Positions 1-5,966 of a DNA stretch of 5,966 nt are shown here, piece after piece. Source of the DNA: Gammaproteobacteria bacterium (GTDB lineage: Bacteria > Pseudomonadota > Gammaproteobacteria > Thiohalomonadales > Thiohalomonadaceae); NCBI GenBank assembly GCA_015232955.1, contig JADFYS010000129.1:1-5966 (forward strand), written 5' to 3'. Each line of letters starts with the position of its first letter. The first letter of the stretch is position 1. The translations under genes were made by a program, and so were the position numbers. The notes under the pieces were generated by a model that was given only the letters and a program-made list of their open reading frames with translations, had not been told where the DNA came from and ran no database searches.

Positions 1-333
1 AAATTCGTTCACCAACCCCTGCTTGAGGATGGAGATCGCTTCGCTGAGAGAGCGGCTCTCCATCACCTTGAGAATGAGTTGGTGGAGCTGTTGCAGTAGC
101 TGCTCATTGCTTTCAGCGACGAGAGAGAGCTGTGTTAGCCGTTGATGGGCACTTTTGCGGCCATCGCGCAGCACCTCAATCTGCCGCTCCACCAGAGAGA
201 CGGCTCCCCCCTGTGGGGGGTGGGGGAGCTCTAATGTTGTCAGCAGCTCCTCGTGGTTCTGTAAAAAATCGGGATGGAGACGGAGGTAGGTCGCCACCTC
301 TTGTGGTGTGATCTCTGCGTCTGCTCTGCTCAT
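1..333 (-). CDS. DUF484 family protein, N-terminal part (3' end outside window)
   Basis: This partial gene reads on the minus strand from an ATG at 333 to the window edge, giving 111 residues with no stop. The start is supported by an AGAGGAA ribosome binding site seven bases upstream. Residues 11-32 read as a helix of the type EVATYLRLHPDFLQNHEELL, followed by LELPHPPQGGAVSLVERQ (about 34-51). Both are hallmarks of the DUF484 family, whose N-terminal helical segment precedes a GAF-like domain that would lie off the left edge. The rest of the visible part is Leu/Gln/Glu-rich and probably a coiled coil (about 50-95). In E. coli and many gammaproteobacteria the DUF484 gene lies between dapF and xerC, and here it follows dapF by 25 bases, so it is almost certainly in the same operon. 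Its biochemical role is not established. Family assignment is by recognition of the conserved N-terminal motif and by position; I am confident of it. Confidence 0.9.
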   Translation of the reverse strand, partial: MSRADAEITPQEVATYLRLHPDFLQNHEELLTTLELPHPPQGGAVSLVERQIEVLRDGRKSAHQRLTQLSLVAESNEQLLQQLHQLILKVMESRSLSEAISILKQGLVNEF

Positions 334-340
334 CTTATGG

Positions 341-347
341 TTCCTCT
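341..347 (-). promoter_or_regulatory. Ribosome binding site of the DUF484 gene
   Basis: The minus strand reads AGAGGAA, seven bases before the ATG at 333. It is the clearest Shine-Dalgarno sequence among the minus-strand genes and fixes the DUF484 start. Confidence 0.7.
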
Positions 348-358
348 GTTATTCACAA

Positions 359-1231
359 TTATTTTTGCTGTTGCGGCGCTGCGCATCCGGTGGGGGATGG
401 TGTGGGGATCTCGCCTCTGAAGACGGTGGTGGCGGGGCCACTCATCCAGATCGGTTCATCCCCTCCTGCCCATTGCACCGTCAGTTCACCACCGCCCAGG
501 CGAACAGTAACACGATTTCCAAGCAGACCCCAGCGTTGTGCCGTGACCACCGCAGCACAGGCACCGCTACCGCAGGCGAGGGTCTCGCCGCTTCCCCGCT
601 CATAGACGCGTAGGGCGATGAGATCGTCCGCAATGAACTCCATAAAACCGACATTAACCCGTTGCGGAAAGAGGGGGTGCGATTCGAGAAGGGGGCCAAG
701 GCGGGCCACAGCTGCCGTAGCGACGCTGGGAACGCGGATGACAAGGTGAGGGTTGCCGATGGAGACGGCGCCAAAGCGGATGAGGTCGTCTGCGATGGTC
801 GTCTCGTAGTAGAGGGCCTCCTCTGCAACAAGAAGGGGGATCGCTGGAGGAGAGAAGTTGGGAACGCCCATATTGACCCGAACCTGATCCTCTGCCTCAA
901 GATAGAGGGTGAGGGTGGCGGCGCGGGTCTGAACCCGAATCTCATCACTGGCGCAGAGGCCTTGATCCCGGACAAAGCGGGCGAAGCAGCGCGCCCCGTT
1001 ACCACACTGCGCCACCTCACTTCCATCGCGGTTAAAGATGCGGTAGCTGAAATCTACCGCAGGGGAGGGTGGCGGTTCCACCACCAGCAGTTGATCAAAA
1101 CCGACACCAAAATGGCGATCTCCCAGCTGCGCTATCTGCGTACTGGAGAGGGTAAAGGGGCGATCCAGGCAGTTGATGACCATAAAGTCGTTGCCAAGAC
1201 CGTGCATCTTGGTGAAGTGGAGCGTGGACAT
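359..1231 (-). CDS. dapF: Diaminopimelate epimerase
   Basis: This cytoplasmic, cofactor-independent racemase converts LL-diaminopimelate to meso-diaminopimelate, the penultimate step to lysine and the source of the peptidoglycan cross-linking residue. The 290-residue product begins with the family signature MHGLGNDF (residues 9-16). The two catalytic cysteines are present: Cys76 in CGNGARC (76-82) and Cys220 in ERGSGETLACGSGA (211-224). The substrate-contacting GNPH is at 159-162. The protein is slightly longer than the roughly 274-residue E. coli enzyme. The extra length is mostly a C-terminal tail (about 275-290), low in complexity and rich in Pro, Thr and Gln, which is probably dispensable. 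The ATG at 1231 is chosen because it gives the normal short lead into MHGLGND; an in-frame stop lies 21-23 bases upstream. There is no obvious Shine-Dalgarno sequence, so translation may be coupled to the DUF2892 gene that stops 21 bases upstream. The DUF484 gene follows by 25 bases, the conserved gammaproteobacterial order. Confidence 0.97.
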   Translation of the reverse strand: MSTLHFTKMHGLGNDFMVINCLDRPFTLSSTQIAQLGDRHFGVGFDQLLVVEPPPSPAVDFSYRIFNRDGSEVAQCGNGARCFARFVRDQGLCASDEIRVQTRAATLTLYLEAEDQVRVNMGVPNFSPPAIPLLVAEEALYYETTIADDLIRFGAVSIGNPHLVIRVPSVATAAVARLGPLLESHPLFPQRVNVGFMEFIADDLIALRVYERGSGETLACGSGACAAVVTAQRWGLLGNRVTVRLGGGELTVQWAGGDEPIWMSGPATTVFRGEIPTPSPTGCAAPQQQK

Positions 1232-1252
1232 GGCGCGAATGGGGCGCGGCAG

Positions 1253-1471
1253 TCAGTCTGAGGCGTCTCTACCTCTGCCGAGAATAAGGTTGGAGAGGAT
1301 CATCCCGGGACAGATCCCGGTCACCACAGCAAAGAGAAAGAAGGTCGCCGGCAGGTAGAGCAGCCAGTGGACGGTGGTAAAACCGGTGAGGGCGATCCCT
1401 CCCCAGATAAATGAGGCGGATACGAGAAAGAAGAGGCGCATCGAGTTGCTGATTTTGTATTGGGCGTACAT
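1253..1471 (-). CDS. Small DUF2892-like inner-membrane protein
   Basis: This 72-residue protein has two hydrophobic segments, about residues 12-30 and 35-55, which should form a membrane hairpin. The second segment ends in TGICPG (51-56), matching the TG-x-CP motif that closes the second helix of DUF2892 proteins, which are also found as the C-terminal membrane part of YgaP-type rhodanese proteins. No catalytic function is known for stand-alone members. I place the start at the ATG at 1471. The same frame stays open far upstream to 1900, but there it overlaps the transposase gene in another frame and has no membrane or domain character. The ATG lies 7 bases after the transposase stop and the gene ends 21 bases before dapF, so it sits inside the operon. 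The ribosome binding site is weak (GAG about six bases ahead). An alternative start at Met11 (1441) would keep both membrane segments. The family assignment rests on the motif and hairpin topology and is moderately sure. Confidence 0.75.
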   Translation of the reverse strand: MYAQYKISNSMRLFFLVSASFIWGGIALTGFTTVHWLLYLPATFFLFAVVTGICPGMILSNLILGRGRDASD

Positions 1472-1478
1472 CGGTTGC

Positions 1479-2333
1479 TCACGATTTGGGTGGAGTGGTT
1501 TGAATCCCTTGGTGGACGATTCGGCTGACAGTGGAGTAGTGAAGAGAGAAGTGTTCGCCAATCTCATGCAGGCGGTAGCCACCGCTGGTGTAGGCCATGA
1601 CGATGGCTTCGTTCCGATTGGCGGCTCGTTTCTCATACTTGGAGAGAGAGAGTGGTGGTGGGCGCTGTTGATTATGGGACCGTTGTGGTAACGCCCCGGC
1701 GGCGACCATCGCTTCGGTCTTGGCGATAAAATCGGAGGAACCGAGGTAGATCTGTTTTTTGAGATCGCCCCAAGGAGTCGGCTCCGTATTGCTGGCAGCG
1801 ATAAATCTCTTATAGCGTTTGAGCGCATCTTTTTTCGGTTTGCCGAACTCTTTAAGCACAGTTTTGCGCGGAAACCAGATGGGCACAGGGGTGAGATCAA
1901 GGAGCGTACGATGGCTACTCCAGCGCCACCCCTTCGCCTTGTCCACCTTCCCTATGCGCACCGGGTTGAGGACGATGTGGCGGATCAGCCGCTGGTAGTA
2001 GGGTTTACGGTCGATGATAATGGCCTTAAACCGCCCCTGAAACAGCGAACCTTTCTTACCGTGTCGCAGCTGATAGCGCTGGGTATAGACCCCGTTGAGA
2101 TAGCGCATCCCGCGGGAGAGGTTGCCATCGGGGGTCTCCAGCAGCAGGTGGTAGTGATCGTCGAGGAGACACCAGGCGTGAACCTTGAGATTAAAGAGGT
2201 GGCACGCCTCTCCTAAGATCGTGATAAATCGAGAGCGATCTTCACTATCAGCGAAGAGAACGCCATCGACAGCAGCGCGGGAGGTGACATAGTAGAGCGC
2301 ACCTGGAAATTCAACTCTGGAAGGTCTTGCCAT
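1479..2333 (-). CDS. REP-associated tyrosine transposase-like protein (RAYT, Y1_Tnp/IS200-type HUH fold) with C-terminal HTH
   Basis: The 284-residue product starts MARPSRVEFPGALYYVTSRA, the classic opening of RAYT proteins, single-strand endonuclease-like relatives of the IS200/IS605 transposase that are linked to REP palindromes. The HUH metal-binding pair is present as His60-Tyr-His62 in LLDDHYHLLLET. It is followed by the family segments TPDGNLSRGMRYLNGVYTQR (67-86) and FQGRFKAI (98-105). The helix that normally carries the nucleophilic tyrosine reads YYQRLIRHIVLNPVR (112-126). The usual RYI is RHI here, so His119 stands where the catalytic Tyr is expected. Residues about 243-275 (AIVMAYTSGGYRLHEIGEHF, then STVSRIV) form a helix-turn-helix, a C-terminal DNA-binding addition seen in a subgroup of this family. 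The reading frame is intact. The ATG at 2333 is supported by the conserved N-terminus, but no Shine-Dalgarno sequence precedes it. RAYT genes are usually single-copy and not self-mobile; I see no insertion-sequence ends or target duplication here. Confidence 0.92.
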   Translation of the reverse strand: MARPSRVEFPGALYYVTSRAAVDGVLFADSEDRSRFITILGEACHLFNLKVHAWCLLDDHYHLLLETPDGNLSRGMRYLNGVYTQRYQLRHGKKGSLFQGRFKAIIIDRKPYYQRLIRHIVLNPVRIGKVDKAKGWRWSSHRTLLDLTPVPIWFPRKTVLKEFGKPKKDALKRYKRFIAASNTEPTPWGDLKKQIYLGSSDFIAKTEAMVAAGALPQRSHNQQRPPPLSLSKYEKRAANRNEAIVMAYTSGGYRLHEIGEHFSLHYSTVSRIVHQGIQTTPPKS

Positions 2334-2350
2334 AGGGGGATTCTAGCGCA

Positions 2351-2372
2351 ACCCTTCGCTAAAATGAAGGGT
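2351..2372. repeat. Perfect 7-bp inverted repeat (hairpin) just upstream of the RAYT gene
   Basis: ACCCTTC at 2351-2357 pairs exactly with GAAGGGT at 2366-2372 around an 8-base loop. It lies 17 bases ahead of the RAYT start codon. Read on the minus strand, a GTAG tetranucleotide (2392-2389) and its complementary CTAC (2382-2379) lie just before it; GTAG is the tetranucleotide foot typical of REP sequences. It may therefore be a REP-like target, a leader hairpin in the RAYT mRNA, or chance. There is no T-tract, so it is not a typical terminator. Confidence 0.5.
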
Positions 2373-2436
2373 AATTGTGTAGCACCTTCTACCACCAATG
2401 CTATTTTACCCAAGAACCCTGAAATCCACTGATTCC

Positions 2437-2463
2437 AACTGTCCTGAAAATAGTCAGGTAGTT
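2437..2463. repeat. Imperfect inverted repeat in the divergent spacer
   Basis: CCTGA (2443-2447) pairs with TCAGG (2454-2458) around a 6-base loop. After a small unequal bulge, AACT (2437-2440) pairs with AGTT (2460-2463), giving nine pairs in total. It lies just upstream of the consensus -10 hexamer, where an operator for the HD-GYP gene could be. There is no direct evidence of function. Confidence 0.35.
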
Positions 2464-2485
2464 AGAGTGATTAATCTATTTAGTA

Positions 2486-2491
2486 TATAAT
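2486..2491 (+). promoter_or_regulatory. Candidate -10 hexamer for the HD-GYP gene
   Basis: TATAAT, an exact sigma-70 -10 consensus, lies about 65 bases before the start codon in the AT-rich spacer. No good -35 hexamer is found at 16-19 bases upstream (the sequence there is around GTTAGAGTGA), so if it is a real promoter it is weak or needs an activator. In such AT-rich DNA a chance match is possible. Confidence 0.35.
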
Positions 2492-2556
2492 GATATTATT
2501 ATAAGGCATTGTTATACCAAACTTTACGCATCGACACCTAGCGATTATAGTAACAG

Positions 2557-5500
2557 GTGATGAAGCAAGTTATTCCATTCTTATACCGAGCGCGAGTAAG
2601 TCTGATGGTTCTGGTTGGGGGGGTGTTCCTGACCACCGTTCTCTTTCATGTCGAGCTGGGACGGCGGGATCATTTTCAGCAAATGGCGTGGGAGAGCCAC
2701 GCCCGGCTCCACCTCGGCACGCTAGAGTATGCACTGACCCGAAACCGGGAGATTCTGGCGGTCACGGCTGCCCTTCTGGGTGGCGAAGCGGAGCCGAATC
2801 GCAGGATGTTTACTATCATCACCCAGCCGATACTTCATGCCCACCAAGAGCTGTTTGCCATAGGCTGGGTGCCGCGGGTGGTTACAGCGCAACGGCCGGC
2901 GTTTGAGATGCGCGCTGCCGCAGATGGTTATACCCAATATCGCATCACAGAGCAGAACGGGATGGGCGAGATGGTCCCTGTCCCGGATCGCGCCGAGTAT
3001 TTTCCGATCTTGTATTCGGAGCCATCGGGGGTGATGACCGCCGCAGTGGGCTTTGATCTGGCGTCTCATCCCGAATTTCAGCGTACACTGGAGGCGTCGC
3101 GGGTGAGCGGAGAGGTGTTGGCCACCGCCCCTACCCCGCTAATGGGTTCCCAGGCGCCCGATATCGGGGTGCTGGTTTTCTATCCCGTCTACGATGTCGA
3201 ACAGGATATTATCGGCTTTGTGATGGGTGTTTACCGCATGGTGGATCTGATCCGCTATCTTAACATTGAGCCAGAAGAGGGGGTGGTGATTGAGGATGTC
3301 ACTGAAGCGAACGCCTCATCGCTTCTCTACCGGGGAGAGATGGCGCCTGACACGAATGGCGTACGCTATCAGCATGCGATTACGGTCTCAGGGCGTAGCT
3401 GGCAGGTCACCCTGATTGCCCCGAACGAATCGCCTCTCTTTACTCAGTCTTACTATCCGTGGGGGATCGCTATCGCCGGAATTCTCCTCACCCTGCTGCT
3501 GGCGGGGGGGTACTACCTTGAGTCACGCCGCCGCCATCAGGTGGAGCACCTGATGCAAAAGCTCAACCAGAATCACCTCAAGCTGGAGCAGAGTCTGCAT
3601 CAGGTGGAGCTGGGCCACCGCCAATGGCGGGACGCCTTCGATAGTCTGGCCGATCCCATCTTTCTTCATAATCAGCGGGGAGAGATCATTCGCGCCAACC
3701 GCGCCTACAGCGAACTGTGTGGGGCATCGCTAGCTGCCATTGTCGGTCAGCCCTACTGGCAACTCTTTCCGCGGCGCGAGGGTCCGCTCCACTCCTGCTC
3801 ACTCGCCCAGGAACATCCGGGAGAGGAGATGGTCGAGGAGATTGTCAGCGAAACGGGGTTGGTCTACCGCTCCCGTGGCTTTACGGTTGAGGATGGTGCG
3901 GGGAGGTATCAGTATTCACTCCATGTGCTGGAGGATCTCACCCGTCAGCGTCGGGCTGAAGCGCAGATCGCCCTTCAAGAGGCGCGACTGCGGGCAGTGT
4001 TTGACGCCCCCTCGGACACCGGTTTTATCCTGGCAGACTTTCGGGGAGAGGAGGCGATTATCTCCGAGTTTAACCCCGGAGCCGAGAAGCTATTCCTCTT
4101 CAGCCGTCAAGAGGCGATCGGCTGTGGAGAGGAGCAGCTCCATCAGCCGCAAAATCGATCCCTGTTTCGCAGGATTAGCCAAGAGATTCGGAACGGTAGC
4201 CCCGGTTGGAGCGGAGAGCTGGTGATGCTGCGTCGTGACGGTACCACCTTCCCCGCAGCTATTCTCTGCTATCCGGTCAGTGACAGTGACCACCGTGTCT
4301 ACGCCAGTCTCTGCATTATTCACGATATCACCCGGCGCAAAGAGGCGGAAGCGGTATTGAGTGAACGGGAGGAGACCTTCCGCACCCTGTTTGAGGCCTC
4401 AGCCGACGCCATCATCCTCCTCGATATCTCTCTGACCATCCGCGACTGTAACCGGGCTGCGCTTCCGCTTTTCGGGGTGGCTGAAGAGCAGGATCTTATC
4501 GGCCGTAATCCACTGCAGTTTTCACCACCAAGACAGACCGATGGCGTCGATTCGGCGCTGGCGCTGGGAGCGTTGCAGAACTCTCTCGGGAGCGAGAGTC
4601 GTCTCATCAACTGGACCCTGCTTCGACCCGACAGCTCAACCCTGCCGGTGGAGGTTCACCTCTGTCGTATCACCCTCATGGGGCGGGAGATGGTTCAAGC
4701 GAGTGTTCGCGATATTAGTGGTCGTCTGCGGATGCAGGAGCAGCTACAGCACGAGATTCGTGCACGACGGGTGCTAAGTGCCGGCAATCAGCTGCTGGTG
4801 CACACCCAAGAGGAGAGCGAGCTGTTGCAGCAGCTGTGTGAATTGATCGCCAGAGAAGAGGCCTATCCCCTGGCATGGGTGGGTCTGGTGACAGAGGGTG
4901 CAGAGAGGATTCGTATTGCCGGGAGTGCCGGGGTGCTGACTGCAGAGGATGTGGAGGGGATCCGCTCCACCTGGGGGGAGAGAGAGGGTGAAGAGGAGGA
5001 GAATATTGCGGCCGTGGTGATTCGTACCGGCAAGCTGCAACTCACCCACAATAGTCAAGAGGTGCGGTGCCGTATCTGTCGGCAGTTGGCTCGTCGTTAC
5101 CACTACCACTCTACCATCTCCTTTCCCCTTATTCTGAATGGGGGTGTGCTGGGTGCGCTGACCATCGCTGCGGTTGAATCCAATGCCTTTACCAAGGAGG
5201 AGGTGGAGCTGTTACAGCAGCTGGCCGATGACCTCGCCTACGGTATTATCACCCTGCGCAGTGAAGGGGCGCGGCAGAAGGCCGAGTCTGCAGAACATGA
5301 GATTCTGCTCAAACTGGAGAGCAGCACCCACAAGACGGTGCAGGCGATCGCCAGTGCGGTGGAGGTTCGCGATCCCTATACCGCGGGCCATCAGCAGCGG
5401 GTGTCGCGGCTGGCGGTGGCGATTGCCGGGGCGCTGGGGCTGGATGAGCATCGGATAATGGGGATCCACCTTGGGGCGACTATTCACGATATCGGCAAGA

Positions 5501-5889
5501 TCTATGTTCCGGCAGAGATCCTCAACCGTCCGGGGCGCCTCTCTAGGGCAGAGTTTGAGATTATCAAAAGCCATCCTACGGTCGGTTATGACATCATCAA
5601 AAATATCGATTTTCCGTGGCCTATCGCCTCCATGGTCCATATGCACCATGAGCGACTCGATGGTAGCGGCTACCCCCAAGGGGTTGGCGGAGAGGATCTC
5701 CCGCTCGAAGCCCGTATCCTGGCAGTGGCCGATGTAGTAGAGGCGATCGACTCCCATCGCCCCTACCGTCCAACGCTGGGGATAGCGTTTGCCAAAGAGG
5801 AGATCGCCAAATATCGCGGGTCGTGGTTTGATCCCGAAGTGGTGGATTGCTGTCTGGAGCTAATTGAGAAAAAATGGCCTTTGTGGTGA
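2557..5889 (+). CDS. Membrane sensor CHASE-PAS-PAS-PAS-GAF-HD-GYP, predicted cyclic-di-GMP phosphodiesterase
   Basis: This 1110-residue protein is predicted to hydrolyse cyclic-di-GMP in response to extracytoplasmic and internal signals. One membrane helix (about 13-31) leads into a periplasmic CHASE domain (about 45-290), seen in LFAIGWVPRV (99-108), YFPILYSEP (148-156) and GFDLASHPEFQRTLEASR (165-182). A second helix (303-321) is followed by a coiled coil (about 325-357). Three PAS domains follow (about 355-466, 475-595, 603-727), then a GAF domain (about 748-900). The C-terminal HD-GYP domain (about 925-1106) keeps its signature residues: Glu936, His945, His977-Asp978 with Lys981 (HDIGK), His1006, His1030-His1031, DGSGYP (1035-1040) and Asp1059, so it should be active. 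No GGDEF or EAL domain is present. The start is GTG 2557 or, equally well, ATG 2560; neither has a well-spaced Shine-Dalgarno sequence. The gene is divergent from the RAYT operon. The specific ligand cannot be predicted. Confidence 0.93.
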   Translation: MMKQVIPFLYRARVSLMVLVGGVFLTTVLFHVELGRRDHFQQMAWESHARLHLGTLEYALTRNREILAVTAALLGGEAEPNRRMFTIITQPILHAHQELFAIGWVPRVVTAQRPAFEMRAAADGYTQYRITEQNGMGEMVPVPDRAEYFPILYSEPSGVMTAAVGFDLASHPEFQRTLEASRVSGEVLATAPTPLMGSQAPDIGVLVFYPVYDVEQDIIGFVMGVYRMVDLIRYLNIEPEEGVVIEDVTEANASSLLYRGEMAPDTNGVRYQHAITVSGRSWQVTLIAPNESPLFTQSYYPWGIAIAGILLTLLLAGGYYLESRRRHQVEHLMQKLNQNHLKLEQSLHQVELGHRQWRDAFDSLADPIFLHNQRGEIIRANRAYSELCGASLAAIVGQPYWQLFPRREGPLHSCSLAQEHPGEEMVEEIVSETGLVYRSRGFTVEDGAGRYQYSLHVLEDLTRQRRAEAQIALQEARLRAVFDAPSDTGFILADFRGEEAIISEFNPGAEKLFLFSRQEAIGCGEEQLHQPQNRSLFRRISQEIRNGSPGWSGELVMLRRDGTTFPAAILCYPVSDSDHRVYASLCIIHDITRRKEAEAVLSEREETFRTLFEASADAIILLDISLTIRDCNRAALPLFGVAEEQDLIGRNPLQFSPPRQTDGVDSALALGALQNSLGSESRLINWTLLRPDSSTLPVEVHLCRITLMGREMVQASVRDISGRLRMQEQLQHEIRARRVLSAGNQLLVHTQEESELLQQLCELIAREEAYPLAWVGLVTEGAERIRIAGSAGVLTAEDVEGIRSTWGEREGEEEENIAAVVIRTGKLQLTHNSQEVRCRICRQLARRYHYHSTISFPLILNGGVLGALTIAAVESNAFTKEEVELLQQLADDLAYGIITLRSEGARQKAESAEHEILLKLESSTHKTVQAIASAVEVRDPYTAGHQQRVSRLAVAIAGALGLDEHRIMGIHLGATIHDIGKIYVPAEILNRPGRLSRAEFEIIKSHPTVGYDIIKNIDFPWPIASMVHMHHERLDGSGYPQGVGGEDLPLEARILAVADVVEAIDSHRPYRPTLGIAFAKEEIAKYRGSWFDPEVVDCCLELIEKKWPLW

Positions 5890-5966
5890 ATTATCCTAAC
5901 TTGCATGAATGGTGCGGCGTCACCCTCGATTATGAAATGTATTTCACGCTAATGATCATGCCAGAT
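5874..5966 (+). CDS. Possible start of a downstream gene, partial, product not recognised
   Basis: An ATG at 5874, inside the last codons of the HD-GYP gene, opens a frame that runs 31 codons to the window edge without a stop (MAFVVNYPNLHEWCGVTL, then DYEMYFTLMIMPD). The 16-base overlap with the upstream stop is typical of translationally coupled genes, and GAGA four bases before the ATG could act as a weak ribosome binding site. The other two plus-strand frames are closed within this tail. I do not recognise the protein. An open run of 31 codons can arise by chance, so this is tentative. Confidence 0.35.
   Translation, partial: MAFVVNYPNLHEWCGVTLDYEMYFTLMIMPD

Larger units (their letters stand above)
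2334..2556. other. AT-rich spacer between divergent genes
   Basis: This 223-base stretch separates the minus-strand RAYT operon from the plus-strand HD-GYP gene, so promoters for both directions should lie here. It is much richer in A and T than the flanking genes, especially 2460-2530. It contains two inverted repeats (2351-2372 and about 2437-2463), a short AT palindrome ATAAT-GAT-ATTAT at 2487-2499, and one consensus -10 hexamer on the plus strand. I could not find a convincing promoter for the minus-strand operon, nor any convincing gene inside the spacer. Confidence 0.8.

Noticed and set aside
206..220. CCCCCC-TGT-GGGGGG hairpin that resembles a terminator stem
   Set aside because: It lies inside the DUF484 coding region, encodes the conserved PHPPQGG stretch, and has no adjoining T-tract.
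662..1261. 199-residue open frame on the plus strand, antisense to dapF
   Set aside because: Composition is that of a shadow of dapF, with no recognisable motif or ribosome binding site.
1472..1900. Upstream extension of the DUF2892 reading frame to 215 residues
   Set aside because: It overlaps the RAYT gene in another frame, its sequence is Ser/Pro/Arg-rich without domain character, and the real membrane protein begins at 1471.
1479..2333. Complete insertion sequence around the RAYT gene
   Set aside because: No terminal repeats, target duplication or second transposon gene are visible; the gene abuts its neighbour by 7 bases.
2722..3069. Minus-strand open frame opposite the CHASE region
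   Set aside because: It is a shadow of the HD-GYP sensor gene, which has strong domain support in its own frame.
5212..5757. 181-residue minus-strand open frame opposite the GAF/HD-GYP region
   Set aside because: It mirrors highly constrained HD-GYP codons on the other strand and shows no protein family features.
5933..5946. TGAAAT-GT-ATTTCA palindrome near the right edge
   Set aside because: Short AT-rich palindromes are common by chance, and this one lies inside the possible partial gene, with no promoter nearby.

Overview
The window looks like chromosomal DNA of a gammaproteobacterium. The evidence is the dapF–DUF484 gene pair, which in E. coli and relatives sits just upstream of xerC, together with GC-rich genes separated by an AT-rich spacer. 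The genus cannot be read from the sequence. The domain-rich CHASE/PAS/GAF/HD-GYP protein and the RAYT-type transposase suggest an environmental species, but that is inference.

Layout. Positions 1-2333 hold four closely packed genes on the minus strand. In transcription order they are a REP-associated tyrosine transposase-like protein (RAYT, 1479-2333), a 72-residue DUF2892-like membrane protein (1253-1471), diaminopimelate epimerase dapF (359-1231) and the N-terminal part of a DUF484 protein that runs off the left edge (1-333). The gaps are 7, 21 and 25 bases, with no terminator visible between genes, so co-transcription is likely. Positions 2334-2556 are a 223-base AT-rich spacer between divergent genes; it contains a perfect 7-bp hairpin, an imperfect inverted repeat and a consensus -10 hexamer. 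Positions 2557-5889 on the plus strand encode a 1110-residue membrane-anchored sensor, CHASE-PAS-PAS-PAS-GAF-HD-GYP, predicted to be a cyclic-di-GMP phosphodiesterase. A possible next gene starts inside its end, at 5874, and runs off the right edge.

How the genes fit together. DapF makes meso-diaminopimelate for peptidoglycan and lysine. DUF484 is its usual neighbour, of unknown function. The RAYT and the DUF2892 gene are not the usual upstream neighbours of dapF (in E. coli this is a small lipoprotein gene), so they look like a local insertion or rearrangement. The HD-GYP sensor is a separate, divergently transcribed signalling unit.

I found no clear new multi-gene system. The most notable points are a histidine where RAYT proteins normally have the catalytic tyrosine, and a transposase-family gene at the head of an apparent cell-wall housekeeping operon.
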